A DNA stretch of 64,000 nucleotides from Haloarcula salinisoli (GTDB lineage Archaea > Halobacteriota > Halobacteria > Halobacteriales > Haloarculaceae). The stretch spans positions 820,052 to 884,051 of the forward strand of contig NZ_RKLQ01000002.1 of the NCBI RefSeq assembly GCF_019599405.1, given 5' to 3'. Within the stretch, counting starts at the first letter, position 1. Every line of letters begins with the position of its first letter. Position numbers and translations under genes: made by a program. Of the stretch, positions 44,008 to 53,893 are shown in pieces. Under the pieces are notes generated by a model that did not search any database, was not told the origin of the DNA, and saw only the letters and a list, made by a program, of their open reading frames with translations.

Positions 44008-44538
44008 ATGTCAGAGGTGACGACCACCGAGGACGGGTCTGCGAGCGACTACGAGCATCTGCGCCGAAAGCGCAAGGAGACGGAGGGAACGGCCGAACTG
44101 GCCGAGGTGGTCGACGTGTGGATCGGAGAGCACGAGGTCGTCTGTCGGTTCGGCTTCGACTGGACCAGCGAGCGCGTCTGCCGGCGCTACGACCTCGACA
44201 GCGACCGCGACGTGGCGCGCCTCGAATCGCTGTGTGAGACCAACGGGTTCGACTTCGAGCAGGCCGCCCACCTCGAGGGAACGCTGGTCGAACTCGCCTA
44301 CACCGGCGACGAGTGGGTCCCCACGGCGGAGGCCGCCTACACCGACGGCGAGGGCGGTGCCGTCGAGACCTTCCGGGCCGAATCCCGACTGCTCGTCCGG
44401 GAACTCGCGACCGCACCCGCCGTCCTCCGGCGCGGCATCGAGCGTGTTCGGGGACTGACGATGACACAGACCATCATCGGCGTCGTCCTCGTGAAGAAGG
44501 TCGCTATCGTGGCCCTGCTCGCGTATCTCCTGCTGTAG
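44008..44538 (+). CDS. Tail-anchored hypothetical protein
   Basis: 176 residues. A soluble part (about residues 1-150) with DVWIGEHEVVCRFGFDWTSERVCRRYDL, then a C-terminal hydrophobic helix TMTQTIIGVVLVKKVAIVALLAYLLL, typical of a tail anchor. Not recognised. Converges closely on the chemotaxis transducer (6 nt between stops). Codon use normal. Confidence 0.65.
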   Translation: MSEVTTTEDGSASDYEHLRRKRKETEGTAELAEVVDVWIGEHEVVCRFGFDWTSERVCRRYDLDSDRDVARLESLCETNGFDFEQAAHLEGTLVELAYTGDEWVPTAEAAYTDGEGGAVETFRAESRLLVRELATAPAVLRRGIERVRGLTMTQTIIGVVLVKKVAIVALLAYLLL

Positions 44539-44543
44539 CCGGC

Positions 44544-46181
44544 TCAGTCGGTCGAGACCGGCTGCCCACCGGGGGAGTACCCCGCCGTCTCGTCGGCCGC
44601 CGTCTCGAACTGCGAGAGCTCCTCGCGCATCGTCCCCGCGTCAGTGGCAAACGACGAGACGTCGTCGACCATCTCGCCGAGCGTGGCGTCTTGCTGGGCG
44701 GCGGCAGAGGCGACGTCGTCGGCGACCGAGGCGGTCTCAGTCGCTATCTCACCGACGTCGTCGACGAGCCCGACGACCTCCTGTGTGGTCTCGGCCTGCC
44801 GGTCGGTCGCGCGGTCGACCTCCTGGATGCTGTCGTTTATCTCGACGGTGGCGTCGACCACGTCCTCGAGCGTGGTTATCGTCTCGGAGACGGTGTCACT
44901 CCCCTGGTCGACCGCGGACTCCATCTCGCTCATGGCGTCGACGGAGTCGCCAACCTGCGAGCGCATAGAGTCGATGAGCGCCTCCACGTCGCCGGTGGCC
45001 TCCTGTGTCTCGCTGGCGAGTTGCTTGATCTCGTCGGCGACGACCGCGAACCCCTCGCCGGCCGCACCGGCGCGGGCGGCCTCGATAGAGGCGTTCAGCG
45101 CCAGCATGTTCGTCTCCTCGGCGATACGGTCGATGACGTCGACGATCTCGGCCATGTCCTCGGCGATGGTGTCGAGCTGTCGGACCTCCCCGGCGGCGCT
45201 CATCGACTGGTGTCGAATCTCGTCGACGGCGCTCTGTGCCGCCGACGAGGTGCGCTGTGCGTCCCGTCCCAGTTCGGCGGCGGTGCCGCTGTGCTCGGCT
45301 ATCTCGGTGACCGACGAGGCCATCTCCTCGACGGTCGCGGAGAGGTCGCTCAGTTCGTCGGCTGCCTCGTCGAGCTGCCGTCGTTGGGTCTCCGTGTTGT
45401 CCGATATCGACCCGACCCGCTCGGTGACCGTCCGCGTCTCGGTCCGGAGCTGTGCCCCCTGGTCGGCGACGCGGTCGCTCTCGTCGGCGATGCGCCGCGA
45501 GACCGACTGTCCGCGGCCGATAGTTCGTTCGAGCGCGTCGAGGGTCTCGTTTATCGCCGCGCCGACCGCCGCCATCGCCTCGCTCGTGCTGTCGGCGTCG
45601 ACGCGGGCCGTCAGGTCGCCGTCGGCGGCCGCCGATAAAGCGTCCCGGTAGTCCGTGGCCTTCTGTTCGAGGTGGTCCGAGAGCGCTTCCAACTCGGTGC
45701 GCTCGCGCTCGGCGTCTCGCTGGGCCGCCTCGGCGTCCTTTCGCGCCGCGTCCGAGTCGGACTGTGCGCGGTTCGCCTCGGCGAGGGACTCGCCCAGCGA
45801 ACGGGCCGTCCGTTCGAGCGTGTCGTAGGTCTCGCCGATTTCGTCGACCCGGTCGACGCCGAAGTCGATGTCGTAGTCGCCGCCGTCGACGGCGGTAGCT
45901 TTCTCGTTGATCTCGATTATCGCGCGGTACAGCTCGCAGTACCCCAGGAATCCGGTACAGAGCACGATGAAGGCAGCGAACGTGACGGCAGGGAGCGCGT
46001 CGGTAAACAGCACGGCAGCGATAGCGGGACCGACGAACACGGAGACGAACGCCAGGAGGAACAGCCGGACGCCGAAGTCCCTGCGGAGCGGTTCGGGGAG
46101 GTACGGCTCTGTAGCCATGGGAATCGCGCCGATACTGACGAGCAAGCGACCGACGAGCCGGTCATCGGCCGTTCCGGTCAT
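44544..46181 (-). CDS. Methyl-accepting chemotaxis transducer (Htr type)
   Basis: 545 residues. A GGAGG lies seven bases before ATG 46181, which favours this start over ATG 46118. Two hydrophobic helices near residues 38-78 are followed by a HAMP-like region ([36 protein letters not shown]), a second coiled segment with [15 protein letters not shown], and the signalling hairpin [37 protein letters not shown] near residue 380. The external sensor between the helices is nearly absent, so it probably senses cytoplasmic or membrane signals. No che genes are nearby. Confidence 0.9.
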   Translation of the reverse strand: MTGTADDRLVGRLLVSIGAIPMATEPYLPEPLRRDFGVRLFLLAFVSVFVGPAIAAVLFTDALPAVTFAAFIVLCTGFLGYCELYRAIIEINEKATAVDGGDYDIDFGVDRVDEIGETYDTLERTARSLGESLAEANRAQSDSDAARKDAEAAQRDAERERTELEALSDHLEQKATDYRDALSAAADGDLTARVDADSTSEAMAAVGAAINETLDALERTIGRGQSVSRRIADESDRVADQGAQLRTETRTVTERVGSISDNTETQRRQLDEAADELSDLSATVEEMASSVTEIAEHSGTAAELGRDAQRTSSAAQSAVDEIRHQSMSAAGEVRQLDTIAEDMAEIVDVIDRIAEETNMLALNASIEAARAGAAGEGFAVVADEIKQLASETQEATGDVEALIDSMRSQVGDSVDAMSEMESAVDQGSDTVSETITTLEDVVDATVEINDSIQEVDRATDRQAETTQEVVGLVDDVGEIATETASVADDVASAAAQQDATLGEMVDDVSSFATDAGTMREELSQFETAADETAGYSPGGQPVSTD

Positions 46182-46313
46182 CTTGGCCCTCCAATGTAAT
46201 TCACGGCGAACGACGACAAGCGCTGCCAGGGTGACAGGTCAGACATACCCGAACGGACGGAATCGGGCGTGAAAAGCTACCAGACCCGGTTATCAGGAGT
46301 GAAATTGTCCGGC

Positions 46314-47501
46314 TCAGTTCGTCGTCGTAATCTCGACCACGTCGCGGTGGTCCAGTTCGGTGTCCGCGCCGATCTGGCGCTGGGAGCGCACGTCGTGGGC
46401 GTGGAGGAACCCGTCGCCGATGTCGGTGTGGAGGAAGTAGGCGAAATCCTCGGCCGTCGACCCGTCGGGGAGGACGAAACAGTCCTGCAGGAAGGTACCG
46501 TCCTCCTGTGGCTTGCGCGCGCCGGGGAAGACGGCAATCGCGTCGAGTTCCTCGAACAGCGCGGTCTCTAAGGCCTGCTGGACGCCGGTGCCGTCGAAGG
46601 ACGTGACGAAGTCGCGAATCTGTTCGAGCCCTGCGGCCTTTGCCTCGGGGAGGTCCGCCGTCACCTCGAAGTCGGTGTCGCCGGGGCGGTAGTCGAGCAC
46701 GTCCTGCTCGGCGCCGTTCTTGAGGGCTTTCTCGGCGTGAGCCGAGACGGGGACGAAGGTCAGGTGTTCGTAGTCGGGGTCCTCGGTCACGGTCTCCCAG
46801 TTGTCCTGTGCGGCCTCGGTGTCCATCTTGTTGGCCGCGATGACCATCGGCTTGGTGCGGATGCGAATCTCGCGGGCGAGCTCGAAGCGGTCGTCGTCGT
46901 CCCACGCGTCGGGGTCCAGTTCGAGGTCGAGCGAGAGGATGACCTGCTTGATCTCGTCCTCGTTTATTTTGAACGCCGAGAGCTGTTCCGCGAGGTCGAC
47001 CTCGATATCGCCGTCCTCCCCGTGGTAGCCCGAGCGGTACCGCTCGATACCCTTCTCTAAGACGTCCAGATACCACATGTCGAGTTCGTTCTCCAGGAAG
47101 TCGATGTCCTCGCGTGGGTCGTGGTCCTCGGTCGGCTCGCCTTCCAGGTCCGTCTCGCCGGTGAAGTCGACGACGTGGATGAGCACGTCGGCCTCGTTGA
47201 GGTCCGAGAGGAACTGGTTGCCCAGTCCTTTCCCTTCGTGGGCACCGGGAACCAGCCCGGCAACGTCGACCAGTTTCGTCGGGACGAACCGCACCCCGTC
47301 CTCGCAGTAGCCGTGGTTGGGGGTACAGCTGTGCTCGAACTCCGGGGCCGCACAGTCGACACGGACGTAGGCCTCGCCCATCGACGGGTCGATAGTCGTG
47401 AACGGATACGCGCCCTCCGGCACGTCGTTCATCGTCGCCGCGTTGAAGAAGGTGGACTTGCCGACAGAGGGCTTGCCGACGAGTCCGATCTTGTAGCTCA
47501 T
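46314..47501 (-). CDS. ychF: Obg-family GTP-binding protein YchF
   Basis: 395 residues. G1 [16 protein letters not shown]2 region [17 protein letters not shown]3 [21 protein letters not shown] and a C-terminal TGS-like region ([17 protein letters not shown]). The archaeal YchF/OLA1 group; it binds ribosomes and hydrolyses ATP or GTP. Codon 1 is at 47501. Part of this gene and its upstream sequence exists again at 47597-47842 as a broken copy. Confidence 0.93.
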   Translation of the reverse strand: MSYKIGLVGKPSVGKSTFFNAATMNDVPEGAYPFTTIDPSMGEAYVRVDCAAPEFEHSCTPNHGYCEDGVRFVPTKLVDVAGLVPGAHEGKGLGNQFLSDLNEADVLIHVVDFTGETDLEGEPTEDHDPREDIDFLENELDMWYLDVLEKGIERYRSGYHGEDGDIEVDLAEQLSAFKINEDEIKQVILSLDLELDPDAWDDDDRFELAREIRIRTKPMVIAANKMDTEAAQDNWETVTEDPDYEHLTFVPVSAHAEKALKNGAEQDVLDYRPGDTDFEVTADLPEAKAAGLEQIRDFVTSFDGTGVQQALETALFEELDAIAVFPGARKPQEDGTFLQDCFVLPDGSTAEDFAYFLHTDIGDGFLHAHDVRSQRQIGADTELDHRDVVEITTTN

Positions 47502-47596
47502 TGGGGGATAGAACGCGAAGAGGGGCTAAAGGATTGTCAAATGGAGCGAGAGCGCGTGAGAGTCGCAACCACACCAACTCTGCTACGGGTAAAACG
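47502..47596. promoter_or_regulatory. Promoter region of intact ychF
   Basis: Minus-strand promoter. CCTTTAGCC at 47525-47533 lies about 24-32 nt before the start at 47501. The first 65 nt of this region are repeated, with a few changes, upstream of the broken copy at 47781-47842, so promoter and 5' end were duplicated together. Confidence 0.5.
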
Positions 47597-47842
47597 CGTC
47601 GTTCATCGTCGCCGTCGCAAAATCGTTATGCGATTTTGCGGCTCGTCAGAGCGCTGCTCTGACGGCAGCGTTGAAGAAGGTGGACTTGCCGACAGAGGGT
47701 GAGCGAACCGGAGGTTCGCGATCCTCGTCGGACCGCAGGTCCGACGGCGGCTTGCCGACGAGTCCGATCTTGTAGCTCATTGGGGGATAGAACGCGAAGA
47801 GAGGCGAAAGGATTGCCAAACCGAGCGAGAGCGCGTGAAAGT
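47597..47842 (-). pseudogene. Broken copy of ychF promoter and 5' end, interrupted by hairpin inserts
   Basis: The copy starts with ATG 47780 ([11 protein letters not shown]) and lacks everything past residue 27. It is interrupted twice relative to the intact gene: after 47750 on this strand by 51 nt (47699-47749) inside the Walker A region, and at 47615-47668 by 54 nt after NAA. Both inserts are multiples of three; the second contains a stop near 47646. Each insert holds two hairpins: GCGAACC-gga-GGTTCGC (47703-47719) and GTCGGACC-gca-GGTCCGAC (47728-47746); CGCAAAATCG...CGATTTTGCG (47616-47640) and CGTCAGAGC-gct-GCTCTGACG (47644-47664). Not functional as a GTPase. Confidence 0.8.
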
Positions 47843-47903
47843 GCCACACACGGCAGTTGCTGGTCGGACCATCTCCGCCCGTAGCGCCCCGCCGTTTAGC
47901 CAT

Positions 47904-47912
47904 TATAAATAA
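47904..47912 (+). promoter_or_regulatory. TATA box of the small membrane gene
   Basis: TATAAATAA at 47904-47912 lies about 35-42 nt before ATG 47946. No other candidate is present in the gap. Confidence 0.5.
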
Positions 47913-47945
47913 GGTGCATTGGCACATATACCATCATTACCCACT

Positions 47946-48194
47946 ATGGACCAACAGCTGTTCGACGAGACGGAGACCGGTGCCCGCCGGAGCGTCCTCT
48001 TCGCTATCACCGTCGCGACCGGGGCGCTCTGTTTCGTGTCGGCGACCTCGGTCGTCGTCAGCGGCGCCAGCACGGTCTGGGCGCTGCCGCTGGCTGCCCT
48101 CGGCATCGGCGTGCTCGTCTTCGGCGGCTATCTCCAGCAGGGCCACTTCGAGGAACTGGTCGAGGACGACGAGTTCCTCTGGCAGCAAAACTGA
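47946..48194 (+). CDS. Small two-helix membrane protein
   Basis: 82 residues from ATG 47946 (MDQQLFDETETGARRSVLFA); a start 27 nt upstream is in frame but closer to the TATA box. Two hydrophobic helices, residues about 18-40 and 46-66, then a charged tail HFEELVEDDEFLWQQN. Not recognised. A promoter of its own makes it a monocistronic gene. Confidence 0.65.
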   Translation: MDQQLFDETETGARRSVLFAITVATGALCFVSATSVVVSGASTVWALPLAALGIGVLVFGGYLQQGHFEELVEDDEFLWQQN

Positions 48195-48424
48195 GGCCGA
48201 ACCCGGCCGTCGCCGGCCATCGAACCCGAGTAGTCCGCGAACCGACAAGCGACCACTTGGTGGGTCCGATACCAGCTCCCGATAGTGGCGGGACTCTGCT
48301 CACGGCCCGTGAGCTATCGCGACGAGGGCCAACTCGTCGACGCAGTCCGTCGCCGTCACACTCGAGGTGGGGAGGGAAGTATTGAAACGTTCCGACCGAG
48401 TTGTTTATCTCAGAGAGCGACAGG
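48195..48424. other. Intergenic gap before FG-GAP lipoprotein
   Basis: 230 nt with no credible gene. GTTGTTTATCTCAG at about 48399-48412 is a TATA-like element 15-20 nt before the ATG at 48425, close but not convincing. Confidence 0.35.
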
Positions 48425-49702
48425 ATGGAACGAACGAGGCGCCAGCTCCTCGGCGCCGTCGGCCTCTCGAGTATCGGGCTGCTGGCGGGCTGTGTGGGCG
48501 GGCAGGGACGGACAGCGTGTGAGCCAGCCACCGATACGGACGGGGCCCCACCGAAGAACAAACTGTTTGGCCCCGACGGTAACACCGACGACAACTTCGG
48601 GAACGCCCTCGCGATGTCGGCGGACGGTTCGACCGCAATCGTCGGTGCCGAGCGGCGCGACCGCACGCCCACGGTCGAGGCCGGCGTCGCGTACGTGTTC
48701 GAGGTCGACGGCGAGACCGGAAGCGTGGCGGCCGAACTCACACCGGACGACAGAGAGTCGAGCATGGACTTCGGCGAGGCAGTCGCGGTTTCGGCGGACG
48801 GTTCGACCGCCGTCGTCGGTGCGAGCGGGGCGGGGAAGGCCTACGTCTTCGGTCGCTCAGGCGACGGCTGGAGTCAGGAAGCCGAACTCGGTCCGAGCGA
48901 CAGCGACGATGACAGTCTGGGGATGGCAGTCGGGATAGCGTCGGACGGTTCCACCGTCCTCGTGGGCGGGTTCTCTTCGACGGTCCCCGTGTTCCGACGA
49001 ACAGCGGCGGGGTGGACCCGGGAGCACAGTCTCAGCCCGCCAGCTGACGCGACGGGGAGCTGGTTCGGCGCGGAACTGGCCATCGACGGTGACGGCACCA
49101 GGGCACTCATCGCGAACAGCGAGGCACCGGGACCCGAGGGTCGTCGCGAGGGGGAAGTGTACGACTACAGGCTGACTGACGGGGCCCCGACACGTGGCGA
49201 GACACTACAGATGCCGCCCGCCGAATCCAGCGACCACTTCGGCATCAGCGTCGCGCTGTCGGACGACGGGACGACCGCGGTGATCGGCTCCGATCGAAAA
49301 ACCGACACGGGACCCCTTGTCGACCCGACAGCGCACGTGTTCGAGCACCGTCCCGACGGCTGGCGGCGTCTCGATAGCTTCGCCGCCGACGGGGATACCG
49401 CGTCGGGCTTCGCGACAGCAGTGGCCGTGTCCGCGGACGGCGACACGGCGTTGGTCGGTGGGCGGCTCCCGGACTCGGCGGACGGGACCCCGACGGCTGG
49501 CCCACAGCTGTTACACAGAACGGCCGATGGCTGGAGCGCAGTGAAAACGTTCACCCCGGACGACGAATCGCGGAGTTTCGGCACCCCGGTCGCCCTGGCT
49601 GGTGACGGGCGCACCGCGCTGGTCGGCGCCCGGGTGGACGACGGAGCCGACTGTCGGAGAGTCGGCGCAGCCTACGTGTTCGCCGTCCCGGCAGGACCGT
49701 AG
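48425..49702 (+). CDS. Tat-type lipoprotein with seven FG-GAP repeats
   Basis: 425 residues from ATG 48425. Signal RRQLLGAVGLSSIGLLAGC, then seven repeats with the pattern FGxxVAxSxDGxTAVVGA (for example FGEAVAVSADGSTAVVGA and FGTPVALAGDGRTALVGA). Seven repeats match a seven-bladed integrin-alpha-like beta-propeller (inference). An outer-surface binding protein. Its spacing to neighbours gives no operon. Confidence 0.82.
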   Translation: MERTRRQLLGAVGLSSIGLLAGCVGGQGRTACEPATDTDGAPPKNKLFGPDGNTDDNFGNALAMSADGSTAIVGAERRDRTPTVEAGVAYVFEVDGETGSVAAELTPDDRESSMDFGEAVAVSADGSTAVVGASGAGKAYVFGRSGDGWSQEAELGPSDSDDDSLGMAVGIASDGSTVLVGGFSSTVPVFRRTAAGWTREHSLSPPADATGSWFGAELAIDGDGTRALIANSEAPGPEGRREGEVYDYRLTDGAPTRGETLQMPPAESSDHFGISVALSDDGTTAVIGSDRKTDTGPLVDPTAHVFEHRPDGWRRLDSFAADGDTASGFATAVAVSADGDTALVGGRLPDSADGTPTAGPQLLHRTADGWSAVKTFTPDDESRSFGTPVALAGDGRTALVGARVDDGADCRRVGAAYVFAVPAGP

Positions 49703-49726
49703 GTCGGCCAGCGTGCCAGGGGCGGG

Positions 49727-50731
49727 TTACTCGCCGACACGCTCGCGAGCAGCGGCCACGACCAGCGGGAGCGTGATGGTCGCGTCGGCGTAGACTGAGA
49801 CGTTGCGGGCGTCCTTCTCCAGTTTCCCCCACGAGCGGGCCTCGTCCAGGGTCGCCCCGGAGAGCCCGCCGGTGTTGGCGGGGTCCATCGTCAACTGGAC
49901 GGCGTAGTCGTAGGCGTCGGGCGAGACGAGCATCGTCTGGAGGACGTAGTTCTTCGGGACACCGCCGCCGACGACCAGCGCCCCGGCGCTGTCGGCCTCG
50001 TAGGCGACGTCCGTAATCGAGGTCATGTCCGCGAGCGCGTCGACAGTGAAGTCGCTCGTCTGTGAATACATCCAGGCCTGCAGGCCCAGCACGGAGTCCT
50101 GGAAAGCGGGGCAGTAGACGGGGACGTCGTGCTCGTAGGCGGCGGCCAACACCCCGGCGTCCTCGTGGACGTCCTTTGCCTCGTTGACCTCGCTGTTGGC
50201 CCGACCGAGCTCCTCGGTCATCCGCTGGATAGAGACCGCGCCTTCGTCTTCGAGGACAGTGAAGACCTCCTCGCGGAGGTGGTTCTCGAACAGCGCGAAG
50301 TGTTCCTGCGGGAGATAGACGTTGTAGATGCGGTCCACGCCCTCGTCGCGCAGGTTCTCGTCGTGTTCGCGCTCGGTGTGACCCTCGGCGGTCACCTCGC
50401 CGTGGTGGTGCTTGCCGCCGATAGCCTCGATGGTGTCGTGGGTGCAGTTGGCCCCGGTCGTCACCAGCACGTCGACGTGGCCGTCCCGGATGAGTTCCGA
50501 AACGATGGCTCGCATCCCCGTGGGTACCATCGCGCCCGCCAGGCCGACGAAGGTAGTCACGTCGTCGTCTAGCATCTCGGCGTAGATGTCGACGGCCTCG
50601 TGGATGTCGGCGGCGCCGATACCGGCCTCGCCGTAGCTGTCGGCCAGTTCACCGACGGTCATGCCCGCGCGGGCCTCGGCGTGGCCGATGGGGTCGTGAC
50701 AGAACGTCTCTCGGTCCTCGTGGTCGCTCAT
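49727..50731 (-). CDS. dys: Deoxyhypusine synthase
   Basis: 334 residues from ATG 50731. Family features: AMVPTGMRAIVSELIRDGHVDVLVTTGANCTHDTIEAIGG (NAD site), the middle VPVYCPAFQDSVLGLQAWMYSQTSDFTVD and the C-terminal GGLSGATLDEARSWGKLEKDA containing the catalytic Lys of the SWGK motif. It transfers the aminobutyl group of spermidine, or a related amine in archaea, to a Lys of translation factor aIF5A. Its 5' region lies head-to-head with the aldehyde dehydrogenase, 103 nt apart. Confidence 0.95.
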   Translation of the reverse strand: MSDHEDRETFCHDPIGHAEARAGMTVGELADSYGEAGIGAADIHEAVDIYAEMLDDDVTTFVGLAGAMVPTGMRAIVSELIRDGHVDVLVTTGANCTHDTIEAIGGKHHHGEVTAEGHTEREHDENLRDEGVDRIYNVYLPQEHFALFENHLREEVFTVLEDEGAVSIQRMTEELGRANSEVNEAKDVHEDAGVLAAAYEHDVPVYCPAFQDSVLGLQAWMYSQTSDFTVDALADMTSITDVAYEADSAGALVVGGGVPKNYVLQTMLVSPDAYDYAVQLTMDPANTGGLSGATLDEARSWGKLEKDARNVSVYADATITLPLVVAAARERVGE

Positions 50732-50834
50732 TGGTCCCCAGTGGTCGGCCAGCGGGCTAAAACGGCGTGGTTCGCGCCAGCCCTCTTGGAGTACCGACAA
50801 AAGAAGGATAAGTCGTCCGCCTGTTCGAGAAACA

Positions 50835-52415
50835 ATGACCGGGTTGAACGTTTCGTCGTCGCTGTCCGAGCAGACAGTCGAGCGGTTGCAAGAGCAGATA
50901 CCGCGGGTCACGGACCGTGACTCGCTGGTCGTTCGGTGCCCCTTCACCGACAGCGAACTGGGAACGGTCCCGGCCTGCCAGCCCGCCGACGTCACCGAGG
51001 CCGTCTCCCGGGCGCGAGCGGCCCAGTCCGAGTGGGCCGGGCGCCCGGTGGCGGAACGAGCGGAGATACTGCAATCGGTCGGCGACGAGATGCTCGCAAA
51101 CGACTCCGAGTTGCTGGATATCGTCCAGCTGGAGGGTGGAAAATCACGTCTCGACGCCCACGCCGAACTGCTCGATATCGTCCTCACCGCCGACTACTAC
51201 GCCCGGCAGGGGCCGGACCACATCGCCCCGACCCGCAAGAACGGCGCCTTTCCGCTGGTGACGACGGCTGTCGAGCACCACGACCCCGTCGGCGTCGTCG
51301 GCCTCATCGAACCGTGGAACTACCCGCTGACGCTGGCCATCTCCGATATGCTCCCGGCGTTGCTGGCCGGCAACGGCGCCGTGCTCAAACCGGCCGAAGA
51401 TACGCCCTTCTCCGCGCTCAGGGCCGTCGAGTTGCTCGTCGAGGCGGGGGTTCCCGAAGACCTCGTCCAGGTCGTCACCGGCTACGGCGAACCGCTCGGT
51501 GAGCCCCTGATTTCGGCCGTCGACTACGTCACCTTCACCGGGAGCACGGGGACCGGACGGACGGTGGCGTCGCTGGCCGGCGAGCACCTCATCGACGCCT
51601 CGCTGGAACTGGGTGGGAAAAACGCCGCTATCGTCCTCGACGACGCGGATATCCCGACGGCGGTCCGGGGGCTCGTCCACGGCAGTTACGCCAACGCCGG
51701 ACAGCTGTGTATCTCCTTCGAGCGGATTTTCGTCGACGAAACGGTGTACGACGAGTTCTGTGCCCAGTTCGTCGAGGCCGCCGAGGCCCTGGAACTCGGA
51801 GCGTCGCTGGATTTCGGGCCCGACGTCGGCTCGCTCATCGGAAAGCACCAGCTGGAGACGGTCGAGGCACACGTCGCCGACGCCCGCGAACGGGGAGCCA
51901 CCGTCGAGACCGGCGGCCGTCGCCGGACGGACGTGGGCCCGCTGTTCTACGAACCCACTGTGCTCACCGACCTCCCAGGCGACGCCACGGCGGCCTGTGA
52001 AGAGACGTTCGGCCCGGTCGTCTCGATAACGCCGGTCGCCGACGCCGACGAGGCGGTCGAGCGCGCAAACGACACCGACTACGGGCTCCACGCGAGCGTC
52101 TGGACCGGCGACACCGCTCGCGGGAAGACCGTGGCCCGCCGAATCGAGACGGGGACGGCGTGTGTCAACGACGCGTACCTCAGTATGTGGGCGTCGACGG
52201 ACGCGCCGATGGGCGGCGTCGGTGACTCGGGTATCGGTCGACGCCACGGGGCCGAGGGGCTCCTGAAATACACCGAGAGCCAGACGGTGTCGACGGCGCG
52301 GGACCCGCTCGTCCCGATGCCGAGCGTCCCGAACCGACTGTGGGCTGCCGGGTCGACGCTCACGGTCAGGGCGCTCCGGCGACTCCGGGGCCTCTCACCG
52401 CTGAGCGAGCGCTGA
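50835..52415 (+). CDS. NAD(P)-dependent aldehyde dehydrogenase
   Basis: 526 residues. ALDH superfamily features: VGLIEPWNYPLTLAI (substrate and cofactor entry), FTGSTGTGRTVASLAGEHLIDASLELGGKNAAIVLD with catalytic Glu, HGSYANAGQLCISFERIFV with catalytic Cys, and EETFGPVVSITPVADADEAV. It oxidises an aldehyde to the acid; a succinate-semialdehyde or betaine-aldehyde type is possible but not decidable. The C-terminal 60 residues extend beyond the common length and contain LRALRRLRGLSPL. Monocistronic. Confidence 0.92.
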   Translation: MTGLNVSSSLSEQTVERLQEQIPRVTDRDSLVVRCPFTDSELGTVPACQPADVTEAVSRARAAQSEWAGRPVAERAEILQSVGDEMLANDSELLDIVQLEGGKSRLDAHAELLDIVLTADYYARQGPDHIAPTRKNGAFPLVTTAVEHHDPVGVVGLIEPWNYPLTLAISDMLPALLAGNGAVLKPAEDTPFSALRAVELLVEAGVPEDLVQVVTGYGEPLGEPLISAVDYVTFTGSTGTGRTVASLAGEHLIDASLELGGKNAAIVLDDADIPTAVRGLVHGSYANAGQLCISFERIFVDETVYDEFCAQFVEAAEALELGASLDFGPDVGSLIGKHQLETVEAHVADARERGATVETGGRRRTDVGPLFYEPTVLTDLPGDATAACEETFGPVVSITPVADADEAVERANDTDYGLHASVWTGDTARGKTVARRIETGTACVNDAYLSMWASTDAPMGGVGDSGIGRRHGAEGLLKYTESQTVSTARDPLVPMPSVPNRLWAAGSTLTVRALRRLRGLSPLSER

Positions 52416-52463
52416 TAGATATCCTAGATACGGAGACAGGGCAAACACGTCTCAGATACCCTC

Positions 52464-53024
52464 TCAGGCGAGTTCCAGCGCGGCCCCACAGCAGTCCGAC
52501 CGGTACCGCTCGCGCTCGCGGACCAGCGGGCAGTCCCGGTACCGACGGGCCACGAGCCCGCCACAGCGCTCACACGTCAGGACGTACGTCGCCTCGGCGA
52601 AGGCCTGGCAGTGGACGTCGGTGTCCAGCGCCGACGCCCGCTCGCGAAACGCCTCGCCGTGGTCAGTCGTCCCGTCCCGCTGGTACTGCTCGACGTGGAT
52701 GAGCTCGTGGCGCAGCGTCGCCTCCCACTCGGCCCGGTCGAACGTCTCGAAGGCCTCGCGGGTGAGCGAGAGCGTACACGGCAGCGGCCGGCCGTCGGCC
52801 CCCTCGACGGTGGTCCAATCGTACGGTTCACCGACGGTCGCATCGGGCAGTTTCGGACGCTTGACCGCCGCAGCACGGCGCTTGGCCCGGTGGGATATCT
52901 CCCACTCCACGAGGTCGAACCGTACGTCGACGCCCCACCGGCGACGGACCTCGCGGCAGTAGCTCCGGGACCACTCGAGGAGGTCCGCGTCACTCTCGAC
53001 GGCCGCGTAGTCGACCCCGCACAT
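52464..53024 (-). CDS. SprT-like zinc protease/DUF45-type protein
   Basis: 186 residues from ATG 53024; a GTG 3 nt upstream is also possible. The metal motif EWEATLRHELIHVEQYQRDG (HELIH) is near residue 105, with a downstream Glu/His (DHGEAFRERASALD), and a C-terminal zinc ribbon TCERCGGLVARRYRDCP...DCCGAAL. SprT-like proteins repair DNA-protein cross-links in eukaryotes (Spartan); the archaeal role is not established. Overlaps the Nif3-type gene's stop (TGATG), one operon. Confidence 0.88.
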   Translation of the reverse strand: MCGVDYAAVESDADLLEWSRSYCREVRRRWGVDVRFDLVEWEISHRAKRRAAAVKRPKLPDATVGEPYDWTTVEGADGRPLPCTLSLTREAFETFDRAEWEATLRHELIHVEQYQRDGTTDHGEAFRERASALDTDVHCQAFAEATYVLTCERCGGLVARRYRDCPLVRERERYRSDCCGAALELA

Positions 53025-53791
53025 CACAGCCCGGTGGGACAGTCGATAAACGTCGTCTCAAGCCCCCAGGAGTCGAGCCTGGCGGACAGGGCCCGGACAC
53101 CGAAGGTCTCGGTGGCGTAGTGGCCCGCGAGCACGACGTTGATGCCGGCCTCCCGGGCCTCGTGGTAGGCCTGCTGTTTCCCCTCGCCGGTGATGAGCAC
53201 GTCAGCACCGACGTCGACGGCCTCCTCTAGCCAGTCGGCGCCGCTGCCCGTGACGATAGCCACGTCCTCGACGGTCTCGGGGCCGAAATCGAGCGTCTGG
53301 ACGGGCTGGCCGCCGGTGTCGAGATTCGCTTCGAGGGCCTCGACGAGCGCCTCGAGCGAACGCCCCTCGACCAGTCGGCCGCGCTGGCCGACCCACTCAC
53401 CGCCCATCGCCCCGAACGGCGCGCGGTTGTCGAGGTCCAGCTGGTCGGCCAGCCCGGCGGCGTTGCCCAGCTGCTGGTGGCCATCGAGCGGGAGGTGAGC
53501 GACGTACAGCGCGAGGTCGTTCTCGAGCAGCGGCGCGATACGCCGGTAGTTGCTGTCCGTGACCCGCTCGATGGAGCCCCAGACGATGCCGTGGTGGGTC
53601 ACGAGCAGGTCGGCGCCGGCCTCGCTCGCCCGCTCGATGGTCTCGACGGCGGCGTCGACGGCCACCGCGACGGTCTCGACCTCGCGGTCGGCGGGCCCGA
53701 CCTGGAGGCCGTTGGGGCTGGCGTCGACGTCGGCGTAGGCGTCGGTGTCGAGTTCGTCGTCGAGTCGACTGGCGATGTCGCCTGTGTGCAT
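53024..53791 (-). CDS. Nif3-like dinuclear metal-centre protein
   Basis: 255 residues. Conserved metal ligands: LLVTHHGIVWG near residue 62 with the His pair, VYVAHLPLDGH with the following His near 95, and VLAGHYATETFG near 225 with another His. The family forms hexameric toroids and its members (YbgI, DUF34, GTP cyclohydrolase 1 type 2) are of uncertain activity. Upstream in a two-gene operon with the SprT-like gene. Confidence 0.9.
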   Translation of the reverse strand: MHTGDIASRLDDELDTDAYADVDASPNGLQVGPADREVETVAVAVDAAVETIERASEAGADLLVTHHGIVWGSIERVTDSNYRRIAPLLENDLALYVAHLPLDGHQQLGNAAGLADQLDLDNRAPFGAMGGEWVGQRGRLVEGRSLEALVEALEANLDTGGQPVQTLDFGPETVEDVAIVTGSGADWLEEAVDVGADVLITGEGKQQAYHEAREAGINVVLAGHYATETFGVRALSARLDSWGLETTFIDCPTGL

Positions 53792-53893
53792 TGGCGGCCA
53801 TTCGGCGCCGGGGATGGTAGGTTTTCGGCCCGATATGAGAACGTATCACATCCGTTCCCAAAGGTTACCTCGCTCGTCGGGAAAGCCGTCCGT

